DNA of 64,000 bases from contig WBMZ01012207.1 in assembly GCA_013400975.1 (NCBI GenBank), positions 1 through 64,000 on the forward strand. Reading direction: 5' to 3'. Source of the DNA: Atrichornis clamosus (lineage: Eukaryota; Chordata; Aves; Passeriformes; Menuridae). Shown piece after piece: positions 47,178-59,976 of this stretch (positions are counted from its first letter, which is position 1; each line of letters starts with the position of its first letter). Position numbers and translations under genes: made by a program. Under the pieces are notes generated by a model. That model did no database searches. It was not told the origin of the DNA and saw nothing but the letters and a program-made list of their open reading frames with translations.

Positions 47178-50100
47178 CACAAGCACCTTTATCAAAACAG
47201 ACTCTGATCAACAAACTTCTGCACATAAAACTCTCTTCTTCTAGAAGCAATTCCTGGAATTGATCTTAATCCAAGGACTTCCAGCAGTAGAAAGTTACTG
47301 TGTATTAGAACCACATGTAAATCTATGGTAGATTATGTCCAAAAATGCTGGGAACAACAAACATTCACATTCAGCCAGTAGCCACCAACTTTTTTACAAA
47401 TATTTATATAGGAAAACAGGCACTAAATCTTTGTTTACTGCACAGCAAAGCACTCAAAATTAAGGAATTTTTAAGTGTACATGTAGCATTCGTTAGCTGA
47501 AAATCTGTACTTGAAGTGACAAATCCTGGGTTTAGTTACAGTCAGACTGTTTGATTCTCCTGAAGTGAATTCAAGGACTCCACAGCTTTGCTAGCAGCAA
47601 AAACAAGCTCTCGTGGTCCATCCCCAGCAGGGGCCACATAAATGCACTGAAGGTTCCCAGAACATATATGAAGTCAAAATGTGACTGCACAGCTCCAGCT
47701 TCACCCAGCCTCATTCCTTGGTTTACATTACGTTCACATCACAGTTCTCCAGAGCAGACCAAAAGATCTTAATTGGCAGGACCATATCCTTTAGATATTT
47801 TCATGAGGTGCTTATGCATAAAATAATGGTCCAGAGCATAAAAGGAGCCAGAGCCAGCAGACACCTCCCAGCTAGCGTACTTTCCATGTGCATTGCATGG
47901 CCTGGCTGCTGGAGCCAGCTTCTGGGGTAAACACGGCTCCTCGGGATCCTGTTCCTTCTGGTTTGTGCCGTGAGTTCTCCCTCAGGTCAGGTCTCCCCCA
48001 GGTCTCCCCCAGGTCAAGGCATTCTGGGCGAAGCTGCCTCCTTTCCTTTGCTGCAGGGCAGGAAGAAAAAGCCTGAAGACCCAGCTGCTGATTTCAGATT
48101 TGCAAAGGAGCTGGAGATCAATCAGTGGGATGGCAGGAAATGGGCACCTCCCCAATGACACAGAGTCAAGAATAAATCCTTACTGATGTCTGTGGGCTCT
48201 GTTGGTTTCTCTCCCTTTTTCTCAGTCTGTTGGTGAGACAGAGCCTTGTAAATTTGTTTTATTTTATTTTTCCAGGCTCCTGAAGGAGCAAGTGACTGGG
48301 GAGCAGATATAATCGGCCTGCCATCCATCAACCAACCGAGGGAAACTGAGGATTAGTAATCAACCCACAGATGGGCAATTGTTCCTTGAGCCATCAGCAT
48401 TTTTCATCTTTTGTGCAGCAAGACGCTTTGGCAGATCCCAGCTTTAGCTCCCCAAGCAAAGGGCACGGATGCATACTGAAGTAAGGGGATGAAGCAGCCT
48501 GTCCTGGGGGGACAGGGATGTGCCTACAGCCACAGCCGGGGTGACCTGGACAATGCCCTGGAGAATGAACTGAATCAAGAAATTAGATTTTAATACATAC
48601 AAAATTAATGGGGAAGGGATTTTTTAACCCTTCATTCTTAACCACAGAGTGCCTTTTAATGGATGGGTCTGCTCTGAACACTGTTGCCAGGAAAAAAACA
48701 AATGAACTCAGTCCTTGGAAAGAGAGAGGAGAACACTGATGAACATCTGATCTCACATAGGGACTGGCTAAAAAAATTAATTTTTTTTCCAATGGAGAAA
48801 ACAATGAACTGTAAAGAACATAAAATAAACTGTAGATGATCAAACCTGGAATATTTCACATTATATGTAAGGAGACAAGGTTTGCTAAAGAATTTAACCT
48901 TTCCTCAGCACCCTGTCCTACCTACATACTTTCTCTATTTCCTTCGGATTTAATAATCTTGATAATTTCCTATTTTGGATGCAAAGAAAGAAGTAATAGT
49001 CACTTAAGGGAAAATGTATCAAACCTGGGAGAGGGGTTTTTTTACTTCTGCTGCTTAATAACTTTAGGAATGTGGGTCAAACTATTTATTTCTCTCCTTC
49101 TATTACGTTAGTGACACATGTAGATTGCAGAGCTCCATTCACCCCGTTCCTCAGCACCTTCTTAAACTGCATGAACTTATGGCAAGGTTTATTTAGAAAC
49201 ACCTCCAAAACCAGCATTGTATACTGACTGGCATGGGATTAGGTCATGCTTTGAAAAGCTCCTTGAGACACTCAAACCAGAAGAACACCACAAATCTGAG
49301 GCATCACCAGCCACTTACCCTTCCTAACCCTGCTGCCAGTGTGGGTTTTGGCTGACTTGTTCAGAGAAAACCTTTGAGCCTCCCAAAAGCAGCATGCAGG
49401 AAGGAAAGGGACAGCAGGAACACACAGAAAGGTAGCAAAAGAGAAAAGAAGCTGGTGCTTCTTAAAGACAACCGAAAAGCCTGTCTTCAGAGGGCATCCC
49501 AGAGATAGTAATGCTGGCACAGCAGACATCCAAGGCTGCACTGAACAGTATGGGAGCAAGCCACAGCTGCCTCCTTTCTGGAAGAGACAGGCAGGGCAGA
49601 GCTGGAAGGAAAGGGAGTCCCTTAAAAGCATGCTTGAAGGTTAAACCCATAGGATTAAATCTCACTCTTGTAAGAAATAGCTCCATCTCTCTCCTTATGT
49701 CATTCTTTAGGGAGTTTTTTCTGTCAGAAATACAGAGCTACTAAACCTCAGTATCACTAGCCAAAGGATGCTCTTAGAGTAAGGAAAGAGCTCAAATTAA
49801 ACCCAGCTCCCAGCCTAAGCCAAGCCTTGGTGCAGAGGGGTTGCATCCACTGCATGCCACTGCTCAGCCTAAATCCCGGGGACCACCCCAGCCTCCTGTA
49901 ATCCCAAACTCAGAGCTTTAACCCCATCCCACCTGGCTGTGGCCCAGCAGGACCCTTTGCCCACCTCAAATGTTCCTCACAGATAAGAAGGGAATGGCTT
50001 TTGTGTTCCCCCTCACACAGATCTTTATCAGCAGTGGCAGAGTGGGAAACACAGGGAAACATTCACCAAGTGCCTTCCAAGCAAACTGTACAGTTATTGG

Positions 50101-50214
50101 GTAATTCAGTATCTCTTGGCCTGATTCCTGACAAATGAGATCTAGCCAAGTCCTTCCATGGTGGCAACAAGATGTTAATGAAAGAATTATATCAACAGCT
50201 CTCAGGTTGTCTCC
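47178..50214. other. unique non-coding sequence
   Basis: AT-rich at 47200-47560 and 48580-49110; otherwise average. Nothing recognised. Confidence 0.55.
47984..48014. repeat. short tandem repeat of AGGTCTCCCCC
   Basis: Two perfect 11-bp AGGTCTCCCCC units followed by a partial AGGTC, preceded by a related CAGGT. Confidence 0.8.
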
Positions 50215-50568
50215 TTTATTTATACTAGAAACTGGTAATAGACACAATTACAGTAGATTAACTTTGGCATAGCTTTAGCATGAAAACAAACCAGGGCCAA
50301 ATTTTACTCCAAGTATAATATATCTATTGCCCTGCCTGTATGTCTATTTGTTTTGCTTGGACTGACAAACTTTAATTCAAAGAATGTAATTACAGCATAA
50401 CTTGCTGCTAGGTTTTTTCAAGACTATTCATTTGAGGGGAAAGTAAGTTTACTTCTCATTGAGTTTAACTATGAAGGTTAATTTTCTTTGAGTTAAAGGA
50501 GTTTGAGTTTTGACTTGATTTCTATGCATTTGGGGCAACCAGCACAGCTGTGAAAACATAATTGTTCT
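50215..50568 (-). other. possible 3' UTR with poly(A) signal at its end
   Basis: AT-rich minus-strand sequence following the TAA of the candidate exon, ending at AATAAA (50220 to 50215). It has the texture of a conserved UTR or regulatory element and no recognisable repeat. The call depends wholly on the exon being real. Confidence 0.25.
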
Positions 50569-50724
50569 TTAAATTTCGGGATGCTCATCCTCATTTTCGA
50601 AATTGCTCACTCTTTTGTGTGCTTTCCTAATTCCAGCTCGCTGAAGCGGCCGCTGATTAGCAACCACAGGTGCAATCCTTCTGGACTGTTCACTACCTCC
50701 AGCTCGAGCGTTTCCAACCACATT
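50569..50724 (-). CDS. candidate terminal coding exon, unidentified basic/acidic-tailed protein
   Basis: Proposed last exon of a minus-strand gene; function unknown. An acceptor (GGCTATTTTCTGCAATGCAG) ends at 50725, and the frame then reads 51 residues in phase 0 to a TAA. The peptide opens NVVGNARAGGSEQSRR, has a basic middle (RAGIRKAHKR) and ends in an acidic tail (VSNFENEDEHPEI). It contains several CpG-bearing Arg and Ala codons, including a GCGGCCGC site at about 50646, which is unusual in otherwise CpG-poor surroundings. The polar composition differs from the Leu/Ser/Cys-rich chance frames seen elsewhere. Downstream lies an AT-rich 3' UTR-like stretch with a poly(A) signal at 50215-50220. 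No upstream exon was found. It could instead be part of a non-coding RNA or a conserved element. Confidence 0.35.
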   Translation of the reverse strand, partial: NVVGNARAGGSEQSRRIAPVVANQRPLQRAGIRKAHKRVSNFENEDEHPEI

Positions 50725-51029
50725 CTGCATTGCAGAAAATAGCCTAATTAGCAGCAAAAAGCTGATCCATTAAAATAGCTGAGGCACCAGCCAGAGAAGC
50801 AGGGAGAATTATTTGCCCCATTAGAGTCAAGGGGAAATTTACCCTGACATCAGCAGTGAGAGGGACCGGGGTGATGCAGAAGACGTGCAGCTCTGTGGAC
50901 CCACGGTGCCAGGAGTGAAAGTTTGGCAGAAACCTGTTATTTATGAGGCATTAATATAACTAATAATTGTACAGCAGCAGCATTCCCATTCACCTCTCTG
51001 CAGCCTCAGGACAGGACAGAGGCTCTTCT

Positions 51030-51560
51030 CTGAATACACAGAGGTGAAGTGACGCCCCTGTGTGGGTGCTGAGGCCTTGGGGGACACACCGGTGAGGCGC
51101 AGGGCAGTGTCCATAGCTGTGGCTGTAATGAGCACATAAATCATCCCTAACGACCCCTGCACCAGCCAGCCTGTGTGGGGGACAGCGAGCTGGCCCACGC
51201 TGCGGTGGCTGCTGGAGAAAGGCTTCGGGTTGCAGCGAGCACAAATGGCTCTTTCACACGTCTCAGCAGATGTTACTCATTTTCTCCTCATCTGACTTTA
51301 AGATTTGGCTCCATTCTTTCCCTGTTCCCAAAGCCCATCAGTTGTCCTAGAAACCTCTCCCGGCTCGTCCGTGGGCAATCGGCTGTCCCGGCGTTCGGCA
51401 GGGGCCGGCACGTCTGCAGGCATCCCACTCCTCCAGGTTCTCATCCGGATTGCTCCCGTCCTCCCCACTGAAACTCGCCTCGTCTCCTGGCCACTTCCGC
51501 TGCTCCACTGTGCGTGGTGTTATTCATCAAGGTGCTTGTCCTCCTGCACAGCGACGAGCC
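51030..51560. other. GC- and CpG-rich patch
   Basis: CpG-containing sequence (GGTGAGGCGCAGGGCAG, CCGGCTCGTCCGTGGGC, CCGGCGTTCGGCAGGGGCCGG) about 300 bp upstream, in the minus-strand sense, of the candidate exon at 50569-50724. Frames here overlap on both strands and look non-coding. Confidence 0.3.
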
Positions 51561-53120
51561 CTCCAAGATACTTAAGGACATTTGGAAAATTTGGATGGAG
51601 AGTGGGAATAGCAAGCAGGACCAGATGTTCACTGGGAAAGGCTAACGCTGCACATCTGTAACACAGTGTCCAAGGTTCAGCCCTGGACCACAGGAGGGTG
51701 AAGAGCAGCCAGCAGGGAGAATGCAGCTTGTGCTGGGATGGAGATGCATGAGACCATCACCTGCAGAGCCCTGACAGCCACACGGCTTTGACTGAACTGT
51801 CACCCATGTGAGTAGGAGTCTGTAATTCACAGTACCTTCCCATAAAATATCTTTTAATTGCTTCTAAGGATCCCAGAATAAACAAAAAGGCCTCAATAAA
51901 TGCTTCAAATTTTTTGGTATGTTGATAGCTTTAGCTGTATGTCACTTTGTAAAGGAAAAAGAAAATGTGAGCTAATTATTAGAAATGGATTGCTGACAAT
52001 ACAAGTGTATGTGGTGTAGCACAAATCTATATACCAGTTGTGCACCTCATGACATAGAAGTCACTAACCAATCTATAACCCTAGGAAAATAACATTCCTT
52101 ATGGATTCTGCTTGTTATATTAAGCACACAGATCACCCAAAGTCACCTGTCAGCACCAGCAGGAATTGACTTAAAATAAATCATCAGCAAGAGCTGCAGT
52201 GCTCAGACTGGGAACCCACGGTGGGTGGAAGAAGGTTCGATTCCTCTTGATTCAGGGAGTGAGTGTTTTCCTGGCTTGGTACTTGGACCTCCCATGTTCC
52301 TCATCAGCAGACTGAGGGGACATTCCCAGCCTGCAGCATCCCAAGCACATTCACAGCAATCCACAACTCCCTGAGAAATCCTGAGATGAAAAAATGAACT
52401 CCACAGTAGGGTGTGTTCATGGGAAATACAGTAAAAATGTTAACATGGAAGGAGGAAACCCTCCATACAAAGTATATGTTTTACTCCAGCTCTAAGTTCA
52501 CCAGAGGGGAGTTTAGAAAAGCCCTGGGAAATAAAGTAGTAAAATAAAAGCAATCAGAACCACAGTTAATCAATATGGAACTCAGTTTGCAGCAGCACTT
52601 TCACGTGGAGGAAGACACACTCAAAGTCACTCTGTTATTGCTACACACTTCCATGAATAAGAAAATTATAAATAAAGAATAGCTTCAGGTCATCAAACCC
52701 CAGCTGTCAGGACCGAAAACTGTGTCCAACCAGTTATTTGTTGTTCTCTGGGAAGAGATTTGTGGTGATCCTCAACACCAGAAATGTGCCCATCAATTAT
52801 TGGATTTATGAGCATGCCTCCAAGCCGTCAGAAACCCCGCAGTCACAGCTGAGGGACAGCACATCCAGTTTTCATCCCTGCCATATTTTAACAAGGAAAA
52901 CACTCAGCAATACCTCCAGGCTGTCATTTAAAGAAAACTTGTGAATATTTCACAAGCAGGATAGTAGATGTTGGCCATGGTCCCATTGAAAGACCAGCAA
53001 TTAGGGGTACCAGGAGAGTGAACAGAGCCATATACAAGTTCGAAAAATTACCGTGTGCAAATACATCTGCTTTGCTCCAAGGTAATCAGCTCAGCTGTAC
53101 TGTTGCCTACAGAAACCCAA
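51561..53120. other. unique non-coding sequence
   Basis: Nothing recognised; no upstream exon for the 50.6-kb candidate was found. Confidence 0.55.
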
Positions 53121-53555
53121 AGAATCACGGAATAATTAAGGTTGGAAAAGACCTGTGAGATCATAATATCCAACCTTTGACTGAATGCCCCCGTGCCCAC
53201 TGAACCACACCGCGAAGTGCCACGCCTACTCATTTTTTGAACACTTCCCAGGATGGTGACTCCACCACTTCCCTAGACAGCCAGTTCCAAAGCTTAAGCA
53301 CTCGTTCAGTGAAGAATTTTTCCTAATATCCAGCCTGAACCTCCCCTTGTGCAACTTGAGGCCATTTCCCCTTGTGCTGTTGCTGGCTGCCTGGGAGAAG
53401 AGCCCAAGCCCCAGCTGGGCGCAGCCTCCTTTCAGGCAGTTCCAGAGCGCCGTCGGGTCTCCGTGAGCCTTCTTTTCTCAAGGCTCCACAATCCCAGCTC
53501 CCTCAGCCACTCCCCGTGGGACTTGTGCTCCAGACCCTTCAACATACGATCACAT
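53121..53555 (-). mobile_element. CR1 LINE 3' fragment, TTGACTGAATGCCCCC type
   Basis: Reverse-oriented, ~435 bp. Blocks are 'AGAATCACGGAATAATTAAG', 'CCTTTGACTGAATGCCCCCG', 'CTTCCCTAGACAGCCAGTTC', 'CTTGAGGCCATTTCCCCTTG' and 'CTCCCTCAGCCACTCCCCG'. It keeps more CpG than the related copy at 12941 and so looks younger. Confidence 0.95.
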
Positions 53556-56500
53556 CCCATCACGTTACCACACAAGGCACATTTCTGCGGGGATGCACTC
53601 CCCGCCATCCCTGCGGATGCGGCGCAGGCAGCTGCAGCCCCAGCGCAGGGAAACGCTGCCGGCGCACTTGGTCTCCACAGAAAATGAGTTAAAAGGGAAT
53701 GATTTCCCCAAACAGAGGCTGGGGGGAATCATCAGAAACAAATTAAAACCAAAACAACTTTTCAGCCGGAAACAATGGAACAGATGGAATAATATTTATT
53801 ACTGGAAACTGCTAAACGTGCCAATTAATTTTGAAGGGACTTAAATGGATTAAGCACTTTTTTACTGGAAAATATGAAGAAGTCATGAATCACAGCAGTA
53901 CCTTCAGCTTTGTATTTTTTGTCATATGTACATTTGTCAATGTATTTTTCTGGAAGTCAGTTCAGAAATCAGAGGAAAAAAGTCTAAAAAGTCCCAAACT
54001 GGACAATAATTTTTCTGTTGCATAAATAGTATCAATATCCCCATTACTATGACTAGAAATATTAGGGGGAGGCAAAAATCAAACCATTGTTTCCATGCCT
54101 CAAGTTGGTCATTTTTGTCTAAACCAGAAAAGCATGTGACTTGGGTCAAAATTAGCCGTATAAGCATTTTCTGATGCTCTAAGCACAGAAAGATTTTTTA
54201 GTTCATTTGGATGCTGAAAGTTGTTCAGATAATTAAATGCTTAGAGAGACCAGTGTGTAACCCAGCCCTGTTACCACACAGAGGTGGTATTATTAAAAGT
54301 ACGAAATTAGTGTGCATCTTTATTTGTTTATTTTAACACCAGAACATGAAACTCCTTTCCCACAAAAATGTGCAATGTTTAAAAAATATTCATCCTACGC
54401 TAGGACATAGAGTACAATATGAATTAAAAATATGTAATAATCCAATGCAATTTTAGGAGCACTTAGGGTGACAGGTTTTTTGTGTTTTTACATGCTTGCT
54501 TAAGAGACTTTTATCCACATTGCTTCCGGCCAGAAAGAGAATTGAGAAGTGCCTTTCCAGGAAGGCTAGGAAATCAATTTAATTTTTCCGAAAGGAAATT
54601 AAAAATACTTAGCAGCACTGAAATTTGCCTGTTGCAAATATTGATTCTGCAAAGGGACATTTTCCTTCAGAAAACTATCCAGATACATTCTGCTCAGCTC
54701 CACTTATCTACATTGCCTTCCCTTCCTCTCACATTTTATATAACGCTTCATGTTTTCTCACACAAAATTGTCATGTTCCTCCCAAAATAGTGCTATGTTT
54801 AGAGAGGTTATAAGGAGTTACTAATAAAATTGTGGTTATTTAAAGAGTACAAGATAAATATGACACACACGCTTACACAAATAGAAAGCAGCTGGAAGAA
54901 AACTAACAGTGTCAGGGTTATGTGTAAACTCCATTTTCCTATCAAAAATAATGGAAGCAGAAAAAGAACTGAGAAAAATTCACTGTTTGCTTAAACTTAG
55001 ACTTATTGCTGCTGATTCTGGATATGGCCCACACAAGAGAAAAATTGTTTCATGTTTCCAGGCTTTGCTATTCTGATCTCAGCAAGAAAGTTTCTGATTT
55101 CTTCCTTATAGCTCAAATTATTTTCTTTGGCAGATCCATTGCAATTGTGAAAGTATTTTGTCCCTGAATGTGAGCAGTTTTTCTTTTTTCACAAAGTGAC
55201 CCAAACCCCTGAGATATTGACTTGTTTATACATCCTGAATAGTTGCTCAGTGAAAACTGGCTCTGTGAGGAACCTAAGATAAGACTTTTCACATAAGATC
55301 ATGGTGGTATTTGAGCTACCTCTGCACAGACCTTAAACAAGCAGCAAGGAGAGAGAGACACCTCCAAAAGCTGATCCATCCTAAATGAGCTATTTGGGAG
55401 GCAAGGTGGGAAACGGGACATAAACTCAATCTTCTCTTGCTCATTCCCATCTAAGGTCAGCCCTAAATTCCAAGCACTGCCACCATGCATCAGCCACAGG
55501 AGCCATCCTGGTGGAAAAGGTTAAAAAAGACCCCTCAAGTAAGGAGACACAAGCTGCCTCAGGGCTCTTCAGCTGTTGAAGTGTGGGTGTCACTTATGGA
55601 GACCTCACAAAATACAATATTTTTCCTACCACCAATACTGAAGCCCACAAGGAATTCTCTCACACTTACAACCAGATGCTGCAGTCAACAGCACTCGGAG
55701 AATGGGGGAAGGATCCACCACATCTCACAGGATGACTTTCCTCATGCCTATGACTTCTCACAGTTATTTATGCACCAGGTACAGAGTTAAAACAAATCTT
55801 TACATTTAAAGCAAGCTTGGCTTTGTGTGCCACATGCCCTGTATTACAAAAAACAGGAAAAAAGGACTTCCCCTTCTCTGCTCCCGGCTCAGCACTCTTC
55901 CTCCCAGGTGATTTGTGACTGGTGCAGCATCTCAAGCCCAAAAACCCAAACCTGAAACCTTTGGACCTGCTCACAGATGTCTCCCCTGTTCAGAGAAACA
56001 AGCCTGTGTGTGATGTTCAAACAAAAACCCCAGAAAAATGTCTTGGTGTTCCATATCAACATCTCCTCAATGGATAAAAGGATAAGACAGCAGATTTCAG
56101 AGGAACAAAGGAATTACTCTGGTTGGAAAGGGTTATAATATCCATCACCAAAGGCTAAGATTCAAGTTTACATTGTGGCAAAGGCAGTAAGACACCAGCC
56201 CACATTTCTCAAACCAAACACAGGGCAAGGATCATGGTGAGGAGGAGGGGGAGAGGCTGAAGGTGCCCTTCACCTACTGCTGCCACATGGTGCCCACACG
56301 TCTGGTGCCCACAGTCCTCTGCTCTCATCATTCCCTGTTTAACAGGAGGACAAATCCACCACAAAAGCCATGAGTACATGGGAGAGAAAAAAAGCAACGA
56401 TACTCATTTGGCTCAGTCCCTGGAGAGGTCGTGTTTTACTAAATTAATAGTCTAGTTAGATCTGTTCAGCTTCAGCTTCTTAAGAAACTAATCCAGACAA

Positions 56501-58075
56501 GCCCAGAAGTACTAATAACATTTCAGTCTGGACTTGAAGACAGATTACAGAACATTTATTTCGCTTCCAGTATTTTCTGATTGCTCCTAACCTTTCCTTG
56601 CACAAGCATCTAAATGAAGAAATATGAACAAAATGACTAAGTAGCAGGGTTTATGTTGAATTAAACTCCACTGAGAAAAAAAATCAAGGCAACCACAGTA
56701 AAACTGAACCACTTAACATTCAACAAAATAAATATACAGGAACACACTTGGCCGTGCATGTAACAAATTGGGGATTTATGGGTCCATATTTCAAAACTAC
56801 TGCAATGAACTCCTTCATCTGCCACTTAAATCTTAGCTCCCGGCTCACCTACAACTCACAGAAAACTGTCAGACTTGAATTTTCCTGCTTTGATTCTTTC
56901 AGAGGTTTTTTTTTTTGATGCCTCAGCATGAACATGTTGACCCAGGTGATGGAATCCCCCACTAATCTGGATTTTTTTAACCGCAGATAAAACCTCAACT
57001 TCCTCATATAATCCTACTTTTGTCCTGAAATCCAGCATGAATATATCAAGGCAGAGGAAAGCGGGAAGGCTCAGAAATGCAGATCTGGAATTCAGACTGC
57101 TCTGGCTGCTCTGCCCATGGCCAGGCTCAAGCAGAGGCAGAGTGGTTTGTTACCCGCAGAACAGTGTGTGACCGGAGGGGGCTTGCACAGGCAATGTCTC
57201 AAGGGGGACACTGCAAGCAGTCATGGCTGGAGAATAAACCTTACCCAGGTTCATGACAGGGAGAACTGGGGCGAGGTGTGTTTGCTTTCAGCATCACTGC
57301 AAAAATAGATTGTTTAGAAAGTGCCACAGCCCAAGTCTGGGAAATCAATACCAGGAACCAGCAGATCCACCGTTACCCACTGTTTGGTCTTGCTCAGATT
57401 TATTGGCTGATAAGTGGATCATCCAAGCAGGTATAAAGCAGTAACAAGATTATATGTGAATGATAAGGAGAGTTTAGTCTCTAAGGAAGCACAGGGAGCC
57501 CAGGAAAAGGCTCAGGTGATTAATGGCAGGGAGACACGGCAGGGGCTTGCACAGCACTTGGCAGTGGGACAAAATGCAAGAGCTTGATGAAGTTGTGTTA
57601 GGGACATGAAAACAGAGGTGTGGGGCCAGTTTCGCTCACCCTACAATGGAGTGACATAAATCATGGCTGTCAGCACCCTCTGGGCCCTGGGGCTCTCATC
57701 TCTCTGCTGACCCTCAGTAGTTTTCCCTTGGCTGATGCCTGCTCACAGCCCTGCATGCAAGAGCTGCAGCTACTGCATTTCATGGGGACAAACCCACAGT
57801 GTGTGCAATTCCTGCGTGCCAAAGGGTCAAAAGGAGGTTTATTGAGGCTATTACATTGGTTATGCAAATTTCACCCTGTTTAAATGATTTCAAAACCTTA
57901 AAAGTCCACAATGGGATTTTTTAAGGAATCAACTGTGATTTTGTCCCCACAAGCTCAAGTACAGGATCCAGGAGCACTTTCCAGCCCTGATGGAGACTGT
58001 CACCTTTGCTTCCCTGTACCTTGTTTCTCACTAGGAAAGAAACCCAGGCTTGTGCATTGGAACAGAACTGCAATA

Positions 58076-58077
<2 letters not shown>
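53556..58077. other. unique non-coding sequence
   Basis: GC-rich edge at 53580-53690, then mostly AT-rich. A minus frame at 53937-54167 has a hydrophobic run but no splice support. Confidence 0.55.

Positions 58078-58112
<35 letters not shown>
58078..58112. repeat. (TA)n microsatellite
   Basis: Thirty-five bases of uninterrupted TA repeat immediately before a CR1 fragment. Likely length-polymorphic. Confidence 0.97.
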
Positions 58113-58115
<3 letters not shown>

Positions 58116-58119
58116 TAAT

Positions 58120-58340
58120 CATACATTCATAGAAGCATTTCAGTCAGAAAAGCCCTCTAACACTGTTGAGTACAACCCTTAATCCAGCACTGTCAAACCC
58201 CCCGCTAAACCTTGTCACCAAGTGTTACATCTGCATGTCTTTTAAATCCCTCAAGGGATGATGACCCCACCACCGCCCTGGGCACCCCGTTCCAACCCTT
58301 TCAGTGAAGAAATTTTTCCTAATAGTCAATCTAAATAGTA
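58120..58340 (-). mobile_element. CR1 LINE 3' fragment beside a TA microsatellite
   Basis: Diverged reverse CR1: 'AAGCCCTCTAACACTGTTGA', 'CAGCACTGTCAAACCCCCC', 'CCCTCAAGGGATGATGACCC', 'CAGTGAAGAAATTTTTCC'. Its 3' end lies a few bases from the (TA)n tract at 58078-58112. Confidence 0.88.
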
Positions 58341-59976
58341 TTAATATAATCCAAATAATCTAATAACATTACTATTAGAGTATTGTGAGCCTATGTCTTG
58401 GAAAACAAATGTTTACTTGTACAAGGAAGGTTCATGTTAATTCTAAATGAATTCTATTGAATTATATTGAGTATCTATATATATAACAGTTTACAACCTT
58501 TGAAGCCCTTAACACTCCACCTATTTTTGGAAGTTAATTGGCACTACTAATTTACAGACAGGCAGAGCAAGACAAGAGAACAGCACACAGTCTCCACATT
58601 GAGCCACAACCTGGGAATGGAAAGTTGCAGCCCCAGGCTGTGCTCTGGGCTGAGTTTGACCCCAGGCTCTGTGCTGCCAGCTCAGCATTGTGTGGGCTGG
58701 AAATAGCCCCAGGAGTTCAGGAACCTGGCAGTGACACAGCGGAGACAAGCAAAGAGAGACACCATGGACAACACCCTGGGAATAGAAGGAGAAAATTTTT
58801 CTGTAGGGGCAGGAAAGTATAAATACACGTGGAAAAATTCCTTTGGGCTTTTTTTAGTGCTTGCAGCCCCCATCTCTCTAAAGGAAAGCTCCAGGCAGGG
58901 CCACAGGCTCTGCTTCTGTGGAGATGAATAGTCACAGACACAGCACGGTTGGTCTCAGACCTTTCCATTTCCAACATGTCATGGAAAAACCCAGTCAGAT
59001 ATAGGTGCCCAGTGCTGTCACCTGCAACCCGTCAGGTATAAGCTCTCTGTTAAATTCAGCTGTAAATATCAATAAAGTTTAAATACTTTTTGTGGGAGAA
59101 GAGAGAGACAGTGCAATCTCATAACTTCATTTCTGTAAGCACACGTCAAGAACTGCTCACCTTATCAGGTTACTAAAATGCTGCCTCGATGCAGGATGCC
59201 TTCATCATGCCTCAAATGATTGCACATTAGATCTGCTCCAGAGAGGCAAAATTTATGGAGGTATTTAACATTGCTGACATCTGTCTTACTACATTATAAG
59301 GTGTTTTTTAATAAATCAGGTTCTTCACTCTAAGACACAAGTCTTAACATGAGAAACAAAGAGCTGAGGAAAGGCATCCACATGGACTCCAGCTGAACGT
59401 TAATCAAACCCACAGGGTCCTGGGTAACAATAGCCAGAGCTATCAGCAACCTACTCGTTGTCATAAACAAGGTTTTGACAAAAATGAATACAGAAAGGGA
59501 TTTGTCAATTTAGTTTTCCTTCATGGGTCAAAGTCAAGGGTGATTTATAGAGTGCATGTTGAATAAATTAGGGAGAGACACAAGATTTGGCCAGTGGGTT
59601 CGTTAAAACTATGCACGGAAAAGAACCAGAATATTCTGCAGCTGAGTTTCAGCTGATGGAGTTACACTGACTTATATGTCCTGAAGATCTGATATGTGGT
59701 TTATACCGTTCAAGACATTCCCCAAATATTGTGCAATACTCTGTCAGTCCTGTCAATTCCACATCCAGCAAATTCCACTATGAAAATCAGGGAGGAGACA
59801 TTGCTATTTCTACTTCTCCTTTTTTGTTTTGCTAAGTTGGCTTCCATCAGCTTTCGAGCAAGCTGGATCACTCATGGTGGCATACAGAGGAGAATATTGG
59901 CATCTAAACAAGAAATTGGCTTTATTGCATCTCTTCTTTTAGTCCTGGTAAGGAGTGGTACCAAGTGATCTTAACA
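58341..59976. other. unique non-coding sequence
   Basis: AT-rich at 58320-58500, otherwise average; nothing recognised. Confidence 0.6.

Noticed and set aside
48122..48331. Possible LTR end (AATAAATCC followed by a T/C-rich stretch) and a minus-strand frame
   Set aside because: No matching second LTR, primer-binding site or TG...CA ends could be found, and the frame has no family.
53349..53692. 112- and 106-codon plus-strand frames
   Set aside because: Lie largely within a reverse-oriented CR1 3' region, which is non-coding.
53937..54167. 76-codon minus-strand frame with a strongly hydrophobic run
   Set aside because: AT-rich DNA often gives Phe/Ile/Leu runs. No donor after it and only a weak acceptor.
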